Source of the DNA: an uncultured Bacteroidales bacterium
GTDB taxonomy: Bacteria; Bacteroidota; Bacteroidia; Bacteroidales; UBA932
Assembly (NCBI GenBank): GCA_947179325.1
Contig: CAMXAU010000011.1
Location: forward strand, 1 to 64,000
Length of the DNA stretch: 64,000 nucleotides
Direction of reading: 5' to 3'
A model generated the notes under the pieces. It ran no database searches and had not been told where the DNA came from. It saw only the letters and a program-made list of their open reading frames with translations. The translations under genes and the position numbers were made by a program. Of this stretch, positions 1-9,191 are shown piece by piece (the first letter of the stretch is position 1; every line of letters starts with the position of its first letter).

Positions 1-24
1 GGCTAAAAAATATATCTTTTTCAT
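1..24 (-). CDS. Start of a secreted protein gene, cut by window edge
   Basis: Reading the minus strand from an ATG at 24 gives MKKIYFLA before the window ends. This is the typical opening of a signal peptide. An in-frame ATG two codons upstream, at 30, is also possible. The gene would lie 22 bases downstream of the small lipoprotein gene at 47-208 and probably shares its transcript. Only eight codons are visible, so the product cannot be named. Confidence 0.35.
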
Positions 25-46
25 ATGCATGATTATTTAGAGATTA

Positions 47-208
47 TTAAATCTTGCCTAAGCCAAGAGAAAAGCGTGCATGCTCTTCTCCCGAGCCTTC
101 ATTGAGATTTTCAGAAGGGAGAGCGTCTCTTTGGCATGACTGATTCTGCAAAAGAATAAACAGAATAAATAGAAAAGCACCCAAACGTTTAAAATCAGAA
201 TGTCTCAT
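47..208 (-). CDS. Small lipoprotein, 53 aa
   Basis: This short minus-strand frame encodes 53 residues. It has a basic start (MRHSDFKR), a hydrophobic core (GAFLFILFILL) and a lipobox-like NQSC with the cysteine at residue 25. An acidic linker rich in Glu, Gly and Ser follows, then HARFSLGLGKI and a stop. I infer export and lipidation. The family is not recognised. The acidic linker running into a beta-like strand resembles the N-terminus of fimbrillin-type lipoproteins, so it could be a truncated remnant as easily as a real small lipoprotein. A near-consensus -7 box (CATATTTGC, one mismatch) lies on the minus strand about 57 bases upstream. Confidence 0.5.
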   Translation of the reverse strand: MRHSDFKRLGAFLFILFILLQNQSCQRDALPSENLNEGSGEEHARFSLGLGKI

Positions 209-541
209 AAGCGTTATTTTTTAGTGGTTACTTCCCTCAAAGTAAATAATTATTGGCTATAAAAGCAAATATGGGAATAATAAATTCTGTTCACATTATT
301 GAAAGACTGTCATAAACGTGGTGCACCACCCGGTGGGCACCTATTATTGCCACCGGGACTATCACCAAATGCGATGCCCTACAAATCAACGCACTAAAAA
401 ACACGAACAGTCCCAATGGCAGCCTATATAGAACCTTATCACCGGATTTTCAATTCCAGGAGAATTGTTCTGAGCTTTAAGCCTCCTGTCAGATCTTGCT
501 TCCGACGCCATTCAGACATTTATATCATTCCTGGCGGACAC
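209..541. other. Intergenic region without a recognised gene
   Basis: This stretch lies between the small lipoprotein gene and the aspS terminator. It contains an 8-bp perfect inverted repeat (CCCGGTGG at 329-336, CCACCGGG at 350-357) with no T-run after it on either strand. The frames crossing it are short and show no signal peptide or family motif. Confidence 0.4.
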
Positions 542-580
542 AAAAAATCGTCCTGAATCCCAGTCACAGGATTCAGGACG
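542..580 (-). terminator. Rho-independent terminator of aspS
   Basis: A perfect 12-bp stem is formed by 549-560 and 569-580 around an 8-base loop. On the minus strand it is followed by six T residues (A6 at 542-547 on the plus strand). It lies just downstream of the aspS stop codon and is a textbook intrinsic terminator. Confidence 0.9.
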
Positions 581-598
581 ACACTTATTCTCAAAAGA

Positions 599-2374
599 CT
601 ACTCCTCTTTTCTCTCGGCCTTTGACTCAAGGAAAAGCTCATCCATCTGGAGCTGGTCAATGTAGGACGGAGAATCAATCATCACATCGCGGCCCTGATT
701 GTTCTTAGGGAAGGCGATATAGTCACGGATTGTCTCCTGACCACCGAAGAGAGAGCATACGCGGTCAAAGCCGAATGCGAGACCGCCATGAGGAGGTGCA
801 CCGAACTTGAACGCATTGATTATGAAGCCGAACTTATACTCCGCGTCCTCCTTGCTGATGCCGAGAATCTCGAACATCCTCTGCTGCATTTCTGCCTCAT
901 GGATACGGATGGAACCTCCTCCAAGCTCTGTTCCGTTGAGAACAAAGTCATATGCGTTTGCACAAACCTTCTCAAGGTCCTCTTTCTTGTCACTGTAATA
1001 AAGTTCAAGATGCTCAGGCTTCGGAGCGGTGAACGGATGGTGCATTGCATAGAAACGCTGTGTCTCGTCATCCCACTCGAACAGAGGGAAATCCACTACC
1101 CACAGAGGTGCAAAGTTGAACGGGTCGCGAAGTCCGAGACGGTTGCCCATCTCAATACGTAGCACACCAAGCATATTCTGCGCTTTCCTCTTCTCGCCGC
1201 AGAGCACAAGCATCATGTCTCCCTTATTTGCACCAAGACGGTCTGCAACTGCCTGGAGCTGCTCCGGCGTATAGAATTTGTCAACAGAGGACTTGATGCT
1301 TCCGTCTGTATTCAACTTGATATACACCAGTCCCTTCGCTCCAACCTGAGGCCTCTTCACCCACTCGGTAAGCTCATCAATCTGCTTGCGCGTGTATTCA
1401 GCTGCGCCCTCAACATTGATTGCGCCCACATAGCCCACACTGTCAAACACCGAGAAACCATGCCCCTGCACAAGATCCGTAACCTCATGTATCTTCATCC
1501 CGAAACGGATATCCGGCTTGTCCGAGCCATAGAAATCCATCGCGTCATACCAGCTCATGCGCGGAATCCTTCCGGCAATCTCCACATTCAGGACATTCTT
1601 GAACAGAGTCTTCATCATGCCCTCGAAAGTGTCCAGCACATCCTCCTGGTCCACAAATGACATCTCGCAGTCAATCTGCGTGAACTCAGGCTGGCGGTCT
1701 GCACGGAGGTCCTCGTCACGGAAACAGCGCACAATCTGGAAATAGCGGTCATAACCGGCTACCATGAGAAGCTGCTTGAAAGTCTGAGGAGACTGAGGAA
1801 GTGCATAGAACTGCCCCGGATTCATGCGTGAAGGCACGACAAAGTCACGCGCGCCCTCAGGGGTAGACTTTATCAGATATGGAGTCTCTATCTCAAGGAA
1901 ACTCTTTGCATCCAGATAGTTACGGACCTCATGGGCAATCTGGTGACGAAGCTTGATAGCTTTCTGCAGAGGATTCCTGCGAAGGTCAAGATAACGGTAT
2001 TTCGCACGGAGTTCCTCACCTCCGTCACTCACATCCTCGATTGTGAAAGGAGGAGTGTTAGCCCTGTTGAGCACCTTGATAGAAGAAAGGCTGATTTCAA
2101 TGTCGCCGGTCGGCATCTTTGGATTCTTGCTCTGACGCTCGATTACCGTTCCGGTCACCTGAAGCACCCATTCGCGTCCAAGCGACGATGCTGTCTCTAT
2201 GAGTTCATTGTCTGCAGAGGCGTCCACGACAAGCTGGGTGATGCCATAGCGGTCACGCAGGTCAACAAACGTCATTCCTCCGAGCTTCCTCGATTTCTGT
2301 ACCCATCCGGCCAATGTAACTGTCTGGCCGGCATTTTCAATGCGGAGTTCCCCGCAGGTATGTGTCCTGTACAT
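599..2374 (-). CDS. aspS: Aspartyl-tRNA synthetase
   Basis: The enzyme charges tRNA-Asp with aspartate in the cytoplasm. The 591-residue product has the bacterial AspRS layout. An N-terminal OB-fold anticodon-binding domain (about 1-105, starting [11 protein letters not shown]) comes first. The class II core follows, with motif 2 around [19 protein letters not shown] bacterial GAD insertion occupies roughly 290-420. Motif 3 is at GLAFGFDRV near the C-terminus. Length and motif order are normal and I see no interruption. The gene is transcribed alone, divergent from rsmA, and ends at the hairpin at 542-580. The [16 protein letters not shown] block is diagnostic of this enzyme. Confidence 0.98.
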   Translation of the reverse strand: MYRTHTCGELRIENAGQTVTLAGWVQKSRKLGGMTFVDLRDRYGITQLVVDASADNELIETASSLGREWVLQVTGTVIERQSKNPKMPTGDIEISLSSIKVLNRANTPPFTIEDVSDGGEELRAKYRYLDLRRNPLQKAIKLRHQIAHEVRNYLDAKSFLEIETPYLIKSTPEGARDFVVPSRMNPGQFYALPQSPQTFKQLLMVAGYDRYFQIVRCFRDEDLRADRQPEFTQIDCEMSFVDQEDVLDTFEGMMKTLFKNVLNVEIAGRIPRMSWYDAMDFYGSDKPDIRFGMKIHEVTDLVQGHGFSVFDSVGYVGAINVEGAAEYTRKQIDELTEWVKRPQVGAKGLVYIKLNTDGSIKSSVDKFYTPEQLQAVADRLGANKGDMMLVLCGEKRKAQNMLGVLRIEMGNRLGLRDPFNFAPLWVVDFPLFEWDDETQRFYAMHHPFTAPKPEHLELYYSDKKEDLEKVCANAYDFVLNGTELGGGSIRIHEAEMQQRMFEILGISKEDAEYKFGFIINAFKFGAPPHGGLAFGFDRVCSLFGGQETIRDYIAFPKNNQGRDVMIDSPSYIDQLQMDELFLESKAERKEE

Positions 2375-2761
2375 TATTATGGTATTATTTTAAATTTTCA
2401 ACCTACAATAAATTTTGTTCAATCTCGTCCCGGCTGAGCCGAATCAGACTCTGCCTCCGGCTTAATCGCCTCAAGACTGCGCTGGCATCTGCATGCAACG
2501 GCTTTCTACGCCAGGATTGTCCGGATGCCTTGCGACCAGCCGACAAAATTAAGAAATTCTGATTGATTTACATCCGGAAACACCCTGCAATTTTTTACAC
2601 ATACGACATCCGGCAGAGAACATATTGAGAGCATCGCACAGAAAGCCCCCTGTTTTTTGATGCAAATATGGCAGCTTACAGACATATATTTATTTATTAC
2701 CACTATCTTTGCCACGGATTAATTTGACAGTAGGGCACTACTGACTGAAACATTTATAAGA
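2375..2761. other. Divergent intergenic region aspS/rsmA
   Basis: This 387-base gap separates the two divergent genes. Its only clear signal is the plus-strand -7 box at 2704-2712. No -7 box was found for aspS on the minus strand. No open frame here has codon use or motifs suggesting a gene. Confidence 0.5.
2704..2712 (+). promoter_or_regulatory. Bacteroidota -7 box for rsmA
   Basis: TATCTTTGC matches the TAnnTTTGY consensus exactly. It lies 50 bases upstream of the rsmA start and suggests a short leader of about 40 bases. Confidence 0.6.
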
Positions 2762-3643
2762 ATGGAAGTAAGAGCGAAGAAGGCACTGGGCCAGCATTTC
2801 CTGACAGACCTGTCCATTGCGAAGAGAATAGCAGATGCACTGGAGACCGGGAACCCTGCCGCTGACGAAAGGACAGGGAATGAACCAACATTGAAGGAGG
2901 ATGAAAAAGAGAGGGAGAGGACAGCATCGGCAGAACCTGTGGATGTACTGGAGGTCGGTCCCGGAATGGGGGTGCTGACACAATATCTGCTTCAGCGTCC
3001 GGACATTTCACTCAAGATGGTCGAGATTGACACTGAATCCGTAGACTATCTGCTCTCCCATTTCCCGCAGGTTAACGGCAGGCTTCTTGAAGCTGATTTC
3101 CTGAAGCTGAGGCTGGAGAAATTTTTCCAGGGCGAATTCTGCGTGATAGGGAACTTCCCGTATAACATATCTTCACAGATTTTCTTCAAGATCCTGGAAT
3201 ACAGGGAGCAGGTGCCGCAGGTGGTCTGCATGATACAGAAAGAGGTGGCGGAAAGGATTGCGGAGAAGCCTGGTACAAAGACCTACGGTATCCTGTCCGT
3301 GCTTCTGCAGGCATGGTATGACATCGAATATCTGTTCACAGTAGGCGAAGGTGCATTCAACCCTCCTCCGAAAGTGAAGTCCGCCGTAATACGCCTGCAC
3401 AGAAACACGCGCACGTCACTCGGATGTGACGAGAAGCTGTTCAAGTCCATTGTCAAGATGTCGTTCAACCAGAGACGCAAGACCATGAGAAACTCACTCA
3501 AGCCGATAATCAGGGACAAGGCGTCACGCGAAGGCTGGAGCGATGAGAGACGTAGCGCATTCATGGCTGAACCTGTTTTCGAGCAGAGACCAGAAAGGCT
3601 TTCAGTCGAGGATTTCATCAACCTTACGAATATGCTGGCATAG
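2762..3643 (+). CDS. rsmA: 16S rRNA dimethyladenosine transferase
   Basis: RsmA/KsgA dimethylates two adjacent adenosines in the 3' hairpin of 16S rRNA during late 30S maturation. The 293-residue protein starts with the family signature KKALGQHFLTD. The SAM-binding motif I (LEVGPGMGVLT) is at about 62-72 and the catalytic NFPY motif (IGNFPYNISS) at about 131. The C-terminal helical domain has FNQRRKTMRNSL. Between ADALE and the SAM motif there is a charged extra segment of about 25-30 residues (near 32-60), rich in Glu, Lys and Arg, that most homologues lack. The frame stays open, so this is an insertion and not a break. The gene converges with the GH95 gene 35 bases away. Confidence 0.96.
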   Translation: MEVRAKKALGQHFLTDLSIAKRIADALETGNPAADERTGNEPTLKEDEKERERTASAEPVDVLEVGPGMGVLTQYLLQRPDISLKMVEIDTESVDYLLSHFPQVNGRLLEADFLKLRLEKFFQGEFCVIGNFPYNISSQIFFKILEYREQVPQVVCMIQKEVAERIAEKPGTKTYGILSVLLQAWYDIEYLFTVGEGAFNPPPKVKSAVIRLHRNTRTSLGCDEKLFKSIVKMSFNQRRKTMRNSLKPIIRDKASREGWSDERRSAFMAEPVFEQRPERLSVEDFINLTNMLA

Positions 3644-3678
3644 CACATCTGCGCCATGCCGTGCACTTCATAGAAGAA

Positions 3679-6315
3679 CTATCGGAAGCGGATTGTCCGG
3701 GACTCGCCAGCAGCCATGTCAAGGACAACCGAGCGGCCGTCCTGGCCTGTGCAACACCTGCCTGAGACCTTCACCCCGTCAGGATATCTGACCACAAGCG
3801 GGCCATCAAAAGAAGCCCTGATGATTGCAGCCACCGGCTTGCCGTTTTTCCATTCAAGGTCAACCTCTGCGCCTCCCACAGCACGGAAGCCACGGAAAGA
3901 GCCCGTATGCCATGAATCAGGCAGGGCAGGCAGCAGCTCAATCACACCAGTATGGCTTTGGAGCAGCATTTCACCAATTCCCGAAGCACCTCCGAAATTA
4001 CCGTCTATCTGGAACGGCGGATGTGAACAGAAAAGGTTCGGGAAAGTGCCGCTCCGCTGTCCTGAGGCTGGATTTGCCGGATCAATTGCAGGAGCCATCA
4101 GATTGCGGAAAAGTGTCCACGCGCGGTTTCCGTCACCAAGTCTTGCCCAGAAATTGATTTTCCATGCACGGCTCCACCCTGTACCGTCATCTCCTCTTCG
4201 CTCCAGTGACTTACGGCATGCCTGCGCAAGTTCCGGAGTCCCGGACGGTGAAATCTGATAGCCAGGATGCAGTCCATACAGATGCGACACATGACGGTGA
4301 TGCACATCCTGCTCCTCATAGTCTTCAAGCCATTCCTGGAGATAGCCTTCCGGACTTATCTGCATCGGAGGGAAAGACTCGATGTCGCGCCTCAGTTCCT
4401 TGGCAAAACCTGCATCACAGTCAAGGATTTCAGCAGCCCTGGCAGTGTTTCCGTACAGTTCCGTCAGAAGCTGGACATCCATTGTGGGTCCCATGCAGAT
4501 GCTCACAGGAGTATGGGCCTGGTCCCCAGGGACATAGAAAGCATTCTCAGGAGACGAAGAAGGGGCGGTGACAAGCCAGCCGTGCGACGGTTCGCGCACT
4601 GTAGCTGAACGGAAAAACTCCGAGGCTCCTTTTAGGACCGGATAGATTTCACGGAGATATGAAGTGTCGCGCGTATATTCAAAATGATTCCACAGATGCG
4701 CACACAGCCATGCGCCTCCGGTGTTTGTCGCTCCCCATGAAGGATGTTCGCCGGGAGCCGTGTAATCCCAGACGTTGGTCATCATGTGCAGCACCCAGCC
4801 CTTGGCATCACGGCCATAGAAAGCCCTGGCTGTCTTTTCACCGGACAGAACGAGCCTTTTTACAAATGAAGTCAGCGGGTCAATGAGTTCTCCGAGTCCG
4901 GCCTGCTCCATAGGCCAGTAGTTCATCTGGATATTGATGTTGGTGTGGTAGTCTCCGTTCCATGGTGTCTGTACCCCATTCGCCCAGAGTCCCTGGAGAT
5001 TAGGCGGCAAAGTGCCGGGACGGGTGCTTGAGATGAAGAGGTAACGGCCGTAATTGTAGTAGAGGGAAGCCATTGACGGGGACGGATTGTCCATGAAGTC
5101 AATGATACGCTGAGGTGTCGGGGCAAGGTCTGCCTGCACATGAGGCAGGGTGAGCGAAACTCTTGAATACAATTCGGAATGTGCGGCTATATGGCTGTCT
5201 ATGACCGGCGGCAAGCCGGAAGTTTCTTGACATGAAGCCGATGCTGAAAATATGTCTGATACAGCGGAAGAAAGCAGGGAGTCGCAGAATGCGGCATAGT
5301 TTTCCCCAGGGAAGTCCGTCCCGTCTGCAGAATAGTCTGTTGCAGCAGATATGACAATCCACGCCTCTGTTGCATCTTTTATTATGAGTGACGGATGATC
5401 TCCTTCTGCATTGGCGGCATCTCCGGAATTCTCCGAAGTCCCTGTGACTGCGACGTAACCTGCGTCAGAGATTATGCTCATTGCGGCACGGTATTTCATA
5501 CCGGACACATCCGGAACTCCGCTGTCAAGTGAACCGTACAGGAGGAGTGTCGGGGAAATCTTCAGGCTGGAGGGGGATATGGCTGAGGCTTTATCCGCAG
5601 CTATAGATGAGGCCGTGTTGGCGGTAACATCCGGAACGGCATCAGAGGCCATATCTGAAGCTACATTGGCGGCCACGTTGGCGGCGGGAGCGGCCTCGGC
5701 GAGGCCGCGCTCGGCACGCGTAAGGCGTGCCGAGCAGGACAAGGCTCCCGCCTTGTCCGCCGCCATATGCACCACAATGACATCCCTGTCACGTGACACA
5801 AAATATTCACGCACATATTTCACGCCTCCTGTCTCAAATGAAGTAAAAGCCATTCCCTTCCTCATGTCAAGCCATCTTCTGTAGTTCTCTGCACTGCCGT
5901 CCGGAAGCATATGTTCCAGCTCAAGGTCAGCCAACACCTGGTAGCACCCGTATGTCCCGCCAGATTCCGGCTTCTTGGGCACAAAACTGCTGTACATCAG
6001 CTCCTGGGCCTCAACATTCCTGCCCTCAAAAAGCAGCCTGCGTATCCCGGAAAGACTTTCCGCCGCGTCAGGGTTGGCATAATCCGCCTCAGAACCGCTC
6101 CACAATGAGATTTCATTCAGCACAACATGCTCCTTTGCGACACCGCCGTCAGGCATCATTCCCAGTCGTCCGTTGCCCAGCGGAAGAGTCTCCTCCCAGA
6201 TGGATGCCGGCTCTGTAAAACAAATAATATGGTCACTGTCGTCAAACCTACTGTCATTCTTGCATGATGCAAGCGCAAAGAGACTGCCTAAGACAAGAAA
6301 CGGAAAACCTTTCAT
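3679..6315 (-). CDS. GH95 alpha-L-fucosidase lipoprotein
   Basis: GH95 enzymes are inverting glycosidases that mostly release alpha-1,2-linked L-fucose. The 878-residue protein has a lipoprotein signal (ALASC, cysteine near 18), so I infer a surface or periplasmic location. The GH95 N-terminal beta domain (about 30-330) contains [14 protein letters not shown]. The (alpha/alpha)6 barrel contains the [10 protein letters not shown] segment, whose asparagines activate water in the family, and SSSPENAF around the expected acid. FQIDGNFGG places the base aspartate at about 771. Residues about 186-250 are an Ala/Ser/Asp-rich low-complexity stretch. Its first part is encoded by three consecutive perfect palindromes (5690-5758). 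No SusC/D genes are adjacent. Confidence 0.93.
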   Translation of the reverse strand: MKGFPFLVLGSLFALASCKNDSRFDDSDHIICFTEPASIWEETLPLGNGRLGMMPDGGVAKEHVVLNEISLWSGSEADYANPDAAESLSGIRRLLFEGRNVEAQELMYSSFVPKKPESGGTYGCYQVLADLELEHMLPDGSAENYRRWLDMRKGMAFTSFETGGVKYVREYFVSRDRDVIVVHMAADKAGALSCSARLTRAERGLAEAAPAANVAANVASDMASDAVPDVTANTASSIAADKASAISPSSLKISPTLLLYGSLDSGVPDVSGMKYRAAMSIISDAGYVAVTGTSENSGDAANAEGDHPSLIIKDATEAWIVISAATDYSADGTDFPGENYAAFCDSLLSSAVSDIFSASASCQETSGLPPVIDSHIAAHSELYSRVSLTLPHVQADLAPTPQRIIDFMDNPSPSMASLYYNYGRYLFISSTRPGTLPPNLQGLWANGVQTPWNGDYHTNINIQMNYWPMEQAGLGELIDPLTSFVKRLVLSGEKTARAFYGRDAKGWVLHMMTNVWDYTAPGEHPSWGATNTGGAWLCAHLWNHFEYTRDTSYLREIYPVLKGASEFFRSATVREPSHGWLVTAPSSSPENAFYVPGDQAHTPVSICMGPTMDVQLLTELYGNTARAAEILDCDAGFAKELRRDIESFPPMQISPEGYLQEWLEDYEEQDVHHRHVSHLYGLHPGYQISPSGTPELAQACRKSLERRGDDGTGWSRAWKINFWARLGDGNRAWTLFRNLMAPAIDPANPASGQRSGTFPNLFCSHPPFQIDGNFGGASGIGEMLLQSHTGVIELLPALPDSWHTGSFRGFRAVGGAEVDLEWKNGKPVAAIIRASFDGPLVVRYPDGVKVSGRCCTGQDGRSVVLDMAAGESRTIRFR
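5690..5758. repeat. Three back-to-back perfect palindromes within a CDS
   Basis: Three hairpins follow each other almost without spacing. The first is 8+8 bp with a 3-base loop (5690-5708). The second is 11+11 bp with a 5-base loop (5709-5735). The third is 9+9 bp with a 4-base loop (5737-5758). They are in frame within the GH95 gene and encode about residues 186-209, at the edge of a low-complexity stretch. Confidence 0.8.
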
Positions 6316-6363
6316 GGAATATCAGAAATATATTTTTTAATTCAGGACGGAGGCTTCTGGCTT

Positions 6364-6783
6364 TCACCAGGACTGCCGATATACGGAAACAAGCGATTTG
6401 CCGGCAAAGGCTGCCATTCCCAAAGAAATGAAGCCAGTCAAAAGATAACGGAACGCAACCAGAGGCATCGATATGTATTCCATGACCCCGGCAAAGAACG
6501 AATCAGGAATGATTCCCACAAGGACTGCCGCTGCCAGGCTGGCAATGACTACCATAACCGCAGCCATGACTGCCTTTTTCACGCTACGCTTCCTCAAAGA
6601 CATGAAAAACCGGAGAACAGCATCCAGTTCCTCCTTTCTCTTAAGTTCCTCTGCTTTGTCAAAGGCAGCCGGAACAGGAAGGATGTCTATCTGCCGGACC
6701 AGGTCAGCCATAAAGCTGTCACCATCAGTCACAGGCATCCTGTTTTCCTGCATAAAAGCACGTATGTCATTCTCTGTCGTCAT
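6364..6783 (-). CDS. Small membrane protein, putative partner of the upstream sigma factor
   Basis: From the ATG at 6783 (MTTENDIRAFM) the product has 139 residues. The frame extends upstream to 6849 but without a better start. It has a soluble acidic N-terminal half of about 70 residues, a basic stretch (SLRKRSVKK) and two predicted membrane helices (about 77-97 and 106-130). It follows the ECF sigma gene on the same strand after about 84 bases. That position and the small membrane layout suggest an anti-sigma-like regulator, but no ZAS zinc motif (HxxxCxxC) is visible. The function is inferred from context only. Confidence 0.6.
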   Translation of the reverse strand: MTTENDIRAFMQENRMPVTDGDSFMADLVRQIDILPVPAAFDKAEELKRKEELDAVLRFFMSLRKRSVKKAVMAAVMVVIASLAAAVLVGIIPDSFFAGVMEYISMPLVAFRYLLTGFISLGMAAFAGKSLVSVYRQSW

Positions 6784-6867
6784 ATAGGAAACTGTTTCAA
6801 TTTCACAAAAATAACCATTATTCTCAACATTACAGCATACTATTATCAACCGGGAACACCTCCCAGG

Positions 6868-7404
6868 CTATATTTTTCCGGAAGAAAGGTGTTCCCTCAG
6901 ATGTGCCCTCGCCCTCGAAAGATGAGAACGCACTGTTCCCGACGGCATATCCGTAATCTGTTCTATTTCCTTTATAGACTTCTCCTCCATATAGAAAAGA
7001 AGCGTCACAACCTTTTCCGGCCCCGAAAGAGCGTCTATTGCAAGATACAGCTGCTGATACTCATACCTCTTGTCTGCCGCCTCAGTCATATCCACATAGG
7101 CCACGTCCCGGGCGGCTCCATGACAGCCATCAGGTGCGGCATTCCTGTTCTCCGGCAAAGGCTCCGTCTCCATCTTGCCGGATTTCTTCTGTGAGTCATA
7201 GAAACAATTATACGCGATACGGAACAGCCATGTAGAGAATTTCGCCCTGCCCTCAAAGCGGCCGAAAGACATGTAGGCCTTAAGGAGTGCCTCCTGGGCT
7301 ATATCATCGGCACGGAAGCCATCGCCGGCGCAAAGCACAAGCAGGAACCGGCGCAACGATTCCTGCGACTGTGCCACCTGGTGTATGAACTGTTCCTTCG
7401 TCAT
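6868..7404 (-). CDS. ECF-type RNA polymerase sigma factor
   Basis: This 178-residue protein is a sigma-70 family factor with only regions 2 and 4, which defines the ECF class. Region 2 spans about residues 10-85 and includes DDIAQEALLKAYMSF and the -10 recognition segment KFSTWLFRIAYNCFYD. A variable linker follows. Region 4 (about 120-172) carries the helix-turn-helix KSIKEIEQITDMPSGTVRSH and ends in LSRARAHL. It should direct RNA polymerase to a small regulon, with the downstream membrane protein as the likely antagonist. The small membrane protein gene at 7431-7913 lies just upstream on the same strand. Confidence 0.93.
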   Translation of the reverse strand: MTKEQFIHQVAQSQESLRRFLLVLCAGDGFRADDIAQEALLKAYMSFGRFEGRAKFSTWLFRIAYNCFYDSQKKSGKMETEPLPENRNAAPDGCHGAARDVAYVDMTEAADKRYEYQQLYLAIDALSGPEKVVTLLFYMEEKSIKEIEQITDMPSGTVRSHLSRARAHLREHLSSGKI

Positions 7405-7430
7405 ATCGCCAAAGATGCTCCCATAAAACG

Positions 7431-7913
7431 CTATTCTTCCTTACGCGCTTCATCCTGGACAGGCTCCTGAGGCTTCACATCCTTGCCGGAGGATTCTCCA
7501 AGCAGCATCCTTGTCTCAGCCTCTATTTCAGGCTGAAGCATCTTTTTACCGACAAGATAGGAAACAACCAAGCCAAGACCTACAGCAAGGCATATTATTC
7601 CGACGACTCCTTCGTCATAGATATCGAAGCGGCCGAACATTGCCATGCCTAAGACAGAAACACCGCACACCAGAAGTATAATTCCCCATATCAGTTTGTT
7701 GATAAGGCCTGCCTTGACGGTCTTGCTGGACTTCTTTCTGGTTTCCAGGGCATCAATCAATGCCTTTGAATCAATGTCCACACCATTTTCAATGGCCTTG
7801 GACAACAGGTTCATCTTGTTGGCGGAAATCTTGTTGAGATAGAAGAATACGATAAACACTATCGACACCGGCAATACCACACAAACAAAAATAGGTATAA
7901 GAATAGACTCCAT
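7431..7913 (-). CDS. Small membrane protein, DUF6249-like
   Basis: The likely start is the ATG at 7913 (MESILIPIFVCVV), giving 160 residues. A frame upstream to 7967 adds only unlikely sequence. The protein has an N-terminal membrane helix (about 5-27), a cytoplasmic segment with GVDIDSKALIDALETRK, two more helices (about 75-95 and 105-125) and a charged C-terminal tail (EPVQDEARKEE). This layout matches DUF6249-type proteins, often found next to ECF sigma genes in Bacteroidota. It ends 27 bases before the sigma gene and is probably cotranscribed. No biochemical role is known to me. Confidence 0.75.
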   Translation of the reverse strand: MESILIPIFVCVVLPVSIVFIVFFYLNKISANKMNLLSKAIENGVDIDSKALIDALETRKKSSKTVKAGLINKLIWGIILLVCGVSVLGMAMFGRFDIYDEGVVGIICLAVGLGLVVSYLVGKKMLQPEIEAETRMLLGESSGKDVKPQEPVQDEARKEE

Positions 7914-7949
7914 AGCTAAATACATTATTAAATTAATTAAACACCATAT

Positions 7950-7976
7950 GGTCCGGACAGGATCCATCTCCGGACC
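7950..7976 (-). terminator. Hairpin downstream of the AlkD-like gene
   Basis: A perfect 8-bp stem (7950-7957 with 7969-7976, GGTCCGGA/TCCGGACC) lies between the AlkD-like gene and the next gene on the minus strand. The T-run after it is poor, so the terminator call is tentative. Confidence 0.45.
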
Positions 7977-8093
7977 GTTTCATCAATTAGACTGCATGCA
8001 GGGGTCAAATGTTGCAGCTTTTCTGCAATTTCTGTCCAAAGCCATTTTTGGCAACCGGCTGCATGACAGCCTAAGCATGACAGGATACAGGAA

Positions 8094-8996
8094 TCAGAAA
8101 GGGTTGACGTCACGTGTACGGAAAGACTCGCGTGCCTTTCTGGCATACAGTCTCCTGACGTCATCCGGCAGGCGGCAATGCCTCAGATATGCACGGGTGT
8201 CATCCGGGAATTTCGCAAGGGCCGTGGCAAGAAGCCATGCAACACCCATACGTACATAATACGGAGGTTCGCCAAGTGCAATGCCCTTTCCATGCATGCT
8301 GTACGGTTCTGCGGCCTGGCGGAGGGCACGAGCCGGGATGTATTCAGACTGTATTTTGCTGAAATCAATTTCATCGACACGCAAAAACACACGTTCAAGC
8401 CATTCCCTGTCAAGATAATACGACATGGCCATCACCACTGCGAAACGCACTTCAAACTCACGTCCGGAAGCAAAGCACGCGCACAGATATTCCCACAGGA
8501 CATCCTTTACAGTGAGCCAGTCCACATCCTTCCCGCATTTTCCGGCAATCCCGGCAAGTCTTCCGGCAAGTTCCGAAGACGGGCTTACGGACAATTTGCG
8601 CAGAACCCATTTTGCAGAGCCGTCAAACATGTCACACACGGCCCAGTTGTCAATATACGGGACATATTCCATGACATACTCCAGACGCTCGTCAAGGGTG
8701 CATTTCATATAGTTTATCATCATTCCCCAGACAACCATCTCCTCATGTGCCAATGTCTTTTCATGCCCAATGCCTCCCTGGTACTCAGCTGAGGCTTCAC
8801 GTGCAAATCCGCGCAGGATATCCCTGCAATCCTCCCCGGCAACAAGTTCTTTTGCCAAGGCCCTCATCTCTGGAGTATGCACTCCCATTATTTTTCTGCC
8901 GGGCAAGGCATTGATGATTCTTATATGTCCGTTCCGGTATCTTTCGTCCGTAATGAACCTTTCAGGCACAAGCGGTTCAAGCAATTTTTTTATCAT
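8094..8996 (-). CDS. DNA alkylation repair protein, AlkD-like
   Basis: AlkD-family proteins are HEAT-like repeat DNA glycosylases that remove positively charged alkylated bases such as 3- and 7-methylpurines without base flipping. This 300-residue protein is helical throughout. It has the conserved VPYIDNWAVCDMF block (about 131-143), which carries the Trp and Asp expected in the DNA-binding cleft, and KWVLRKLS. The length is slightly above the usual ~230-residue AlkD because of C-terminal repeats. The gene stands alone, with a possible near-consensus -7 box (TACCTTTAC) just upstream. The family is clear; activity on a given lesion is not shown. Confidence 0.85.
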   Translation of the reverse strand: MIKKLLEPLVPERFITDERYRNGHIRIINALPGRKIMGVHTPEMRALAKELVAGEDCRDILRGFAREASAEYQGGIGHEKTLAHEEMVVWGMMINYMKCTLDERLEYVMEYVPYIDNWAVCDMFDGSAKWVLRKLSVSPSSELAGRLAGIAGKCGKDVDWLTVKDVLWEYLCACFASGREFEVRFAVVMAMSYYLDREWLERVFLRVDEIDFSKIQSEYIPARALRQAAEPYSMHGKGIALGEPPYYVRMGVAWLLATALAKFPDDTRAYLRHCRLPDDVRRLYARKARESFRTRDVNPF

Positions 8997-9045
8997 GGTC
9001 CATATTTTAAAATCATGTAAAGGTAAGGAAAATAAGGAATATTGC

Positions 9046-9054
9046 TATCTTTGC
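9046..9054 (+). promoter_or_regulatory. Bacteroidota -7 box upstream of the flavodoxin-like gene
   Basis: TATCTTTGC matches the -7 consensus exactly. It lies 138 bases upstream of the start at 9192, implying a leader of about 130 bases in which I see no strong hairpin. Confidence 0.55.
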
Positions 9055-9191
9055 CATGCACTGGACGGAAACTGGAAGAAAATCATCCTCCAATTTTTCA
9101 ATACAGTGATATTGAATGATTTTCACAACTGGAGAAAGACAAGACAGAAAGTCTCACCTCCAGATTTTATCCACTATAGATTTTAGAGATC

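Noticed and set aside
329..357. CCCGGTGG/CCACCGGG inverted repeat
   Set aside because: It has a long loop and no T-run, so neither a terminator nor an operator can be claimed.
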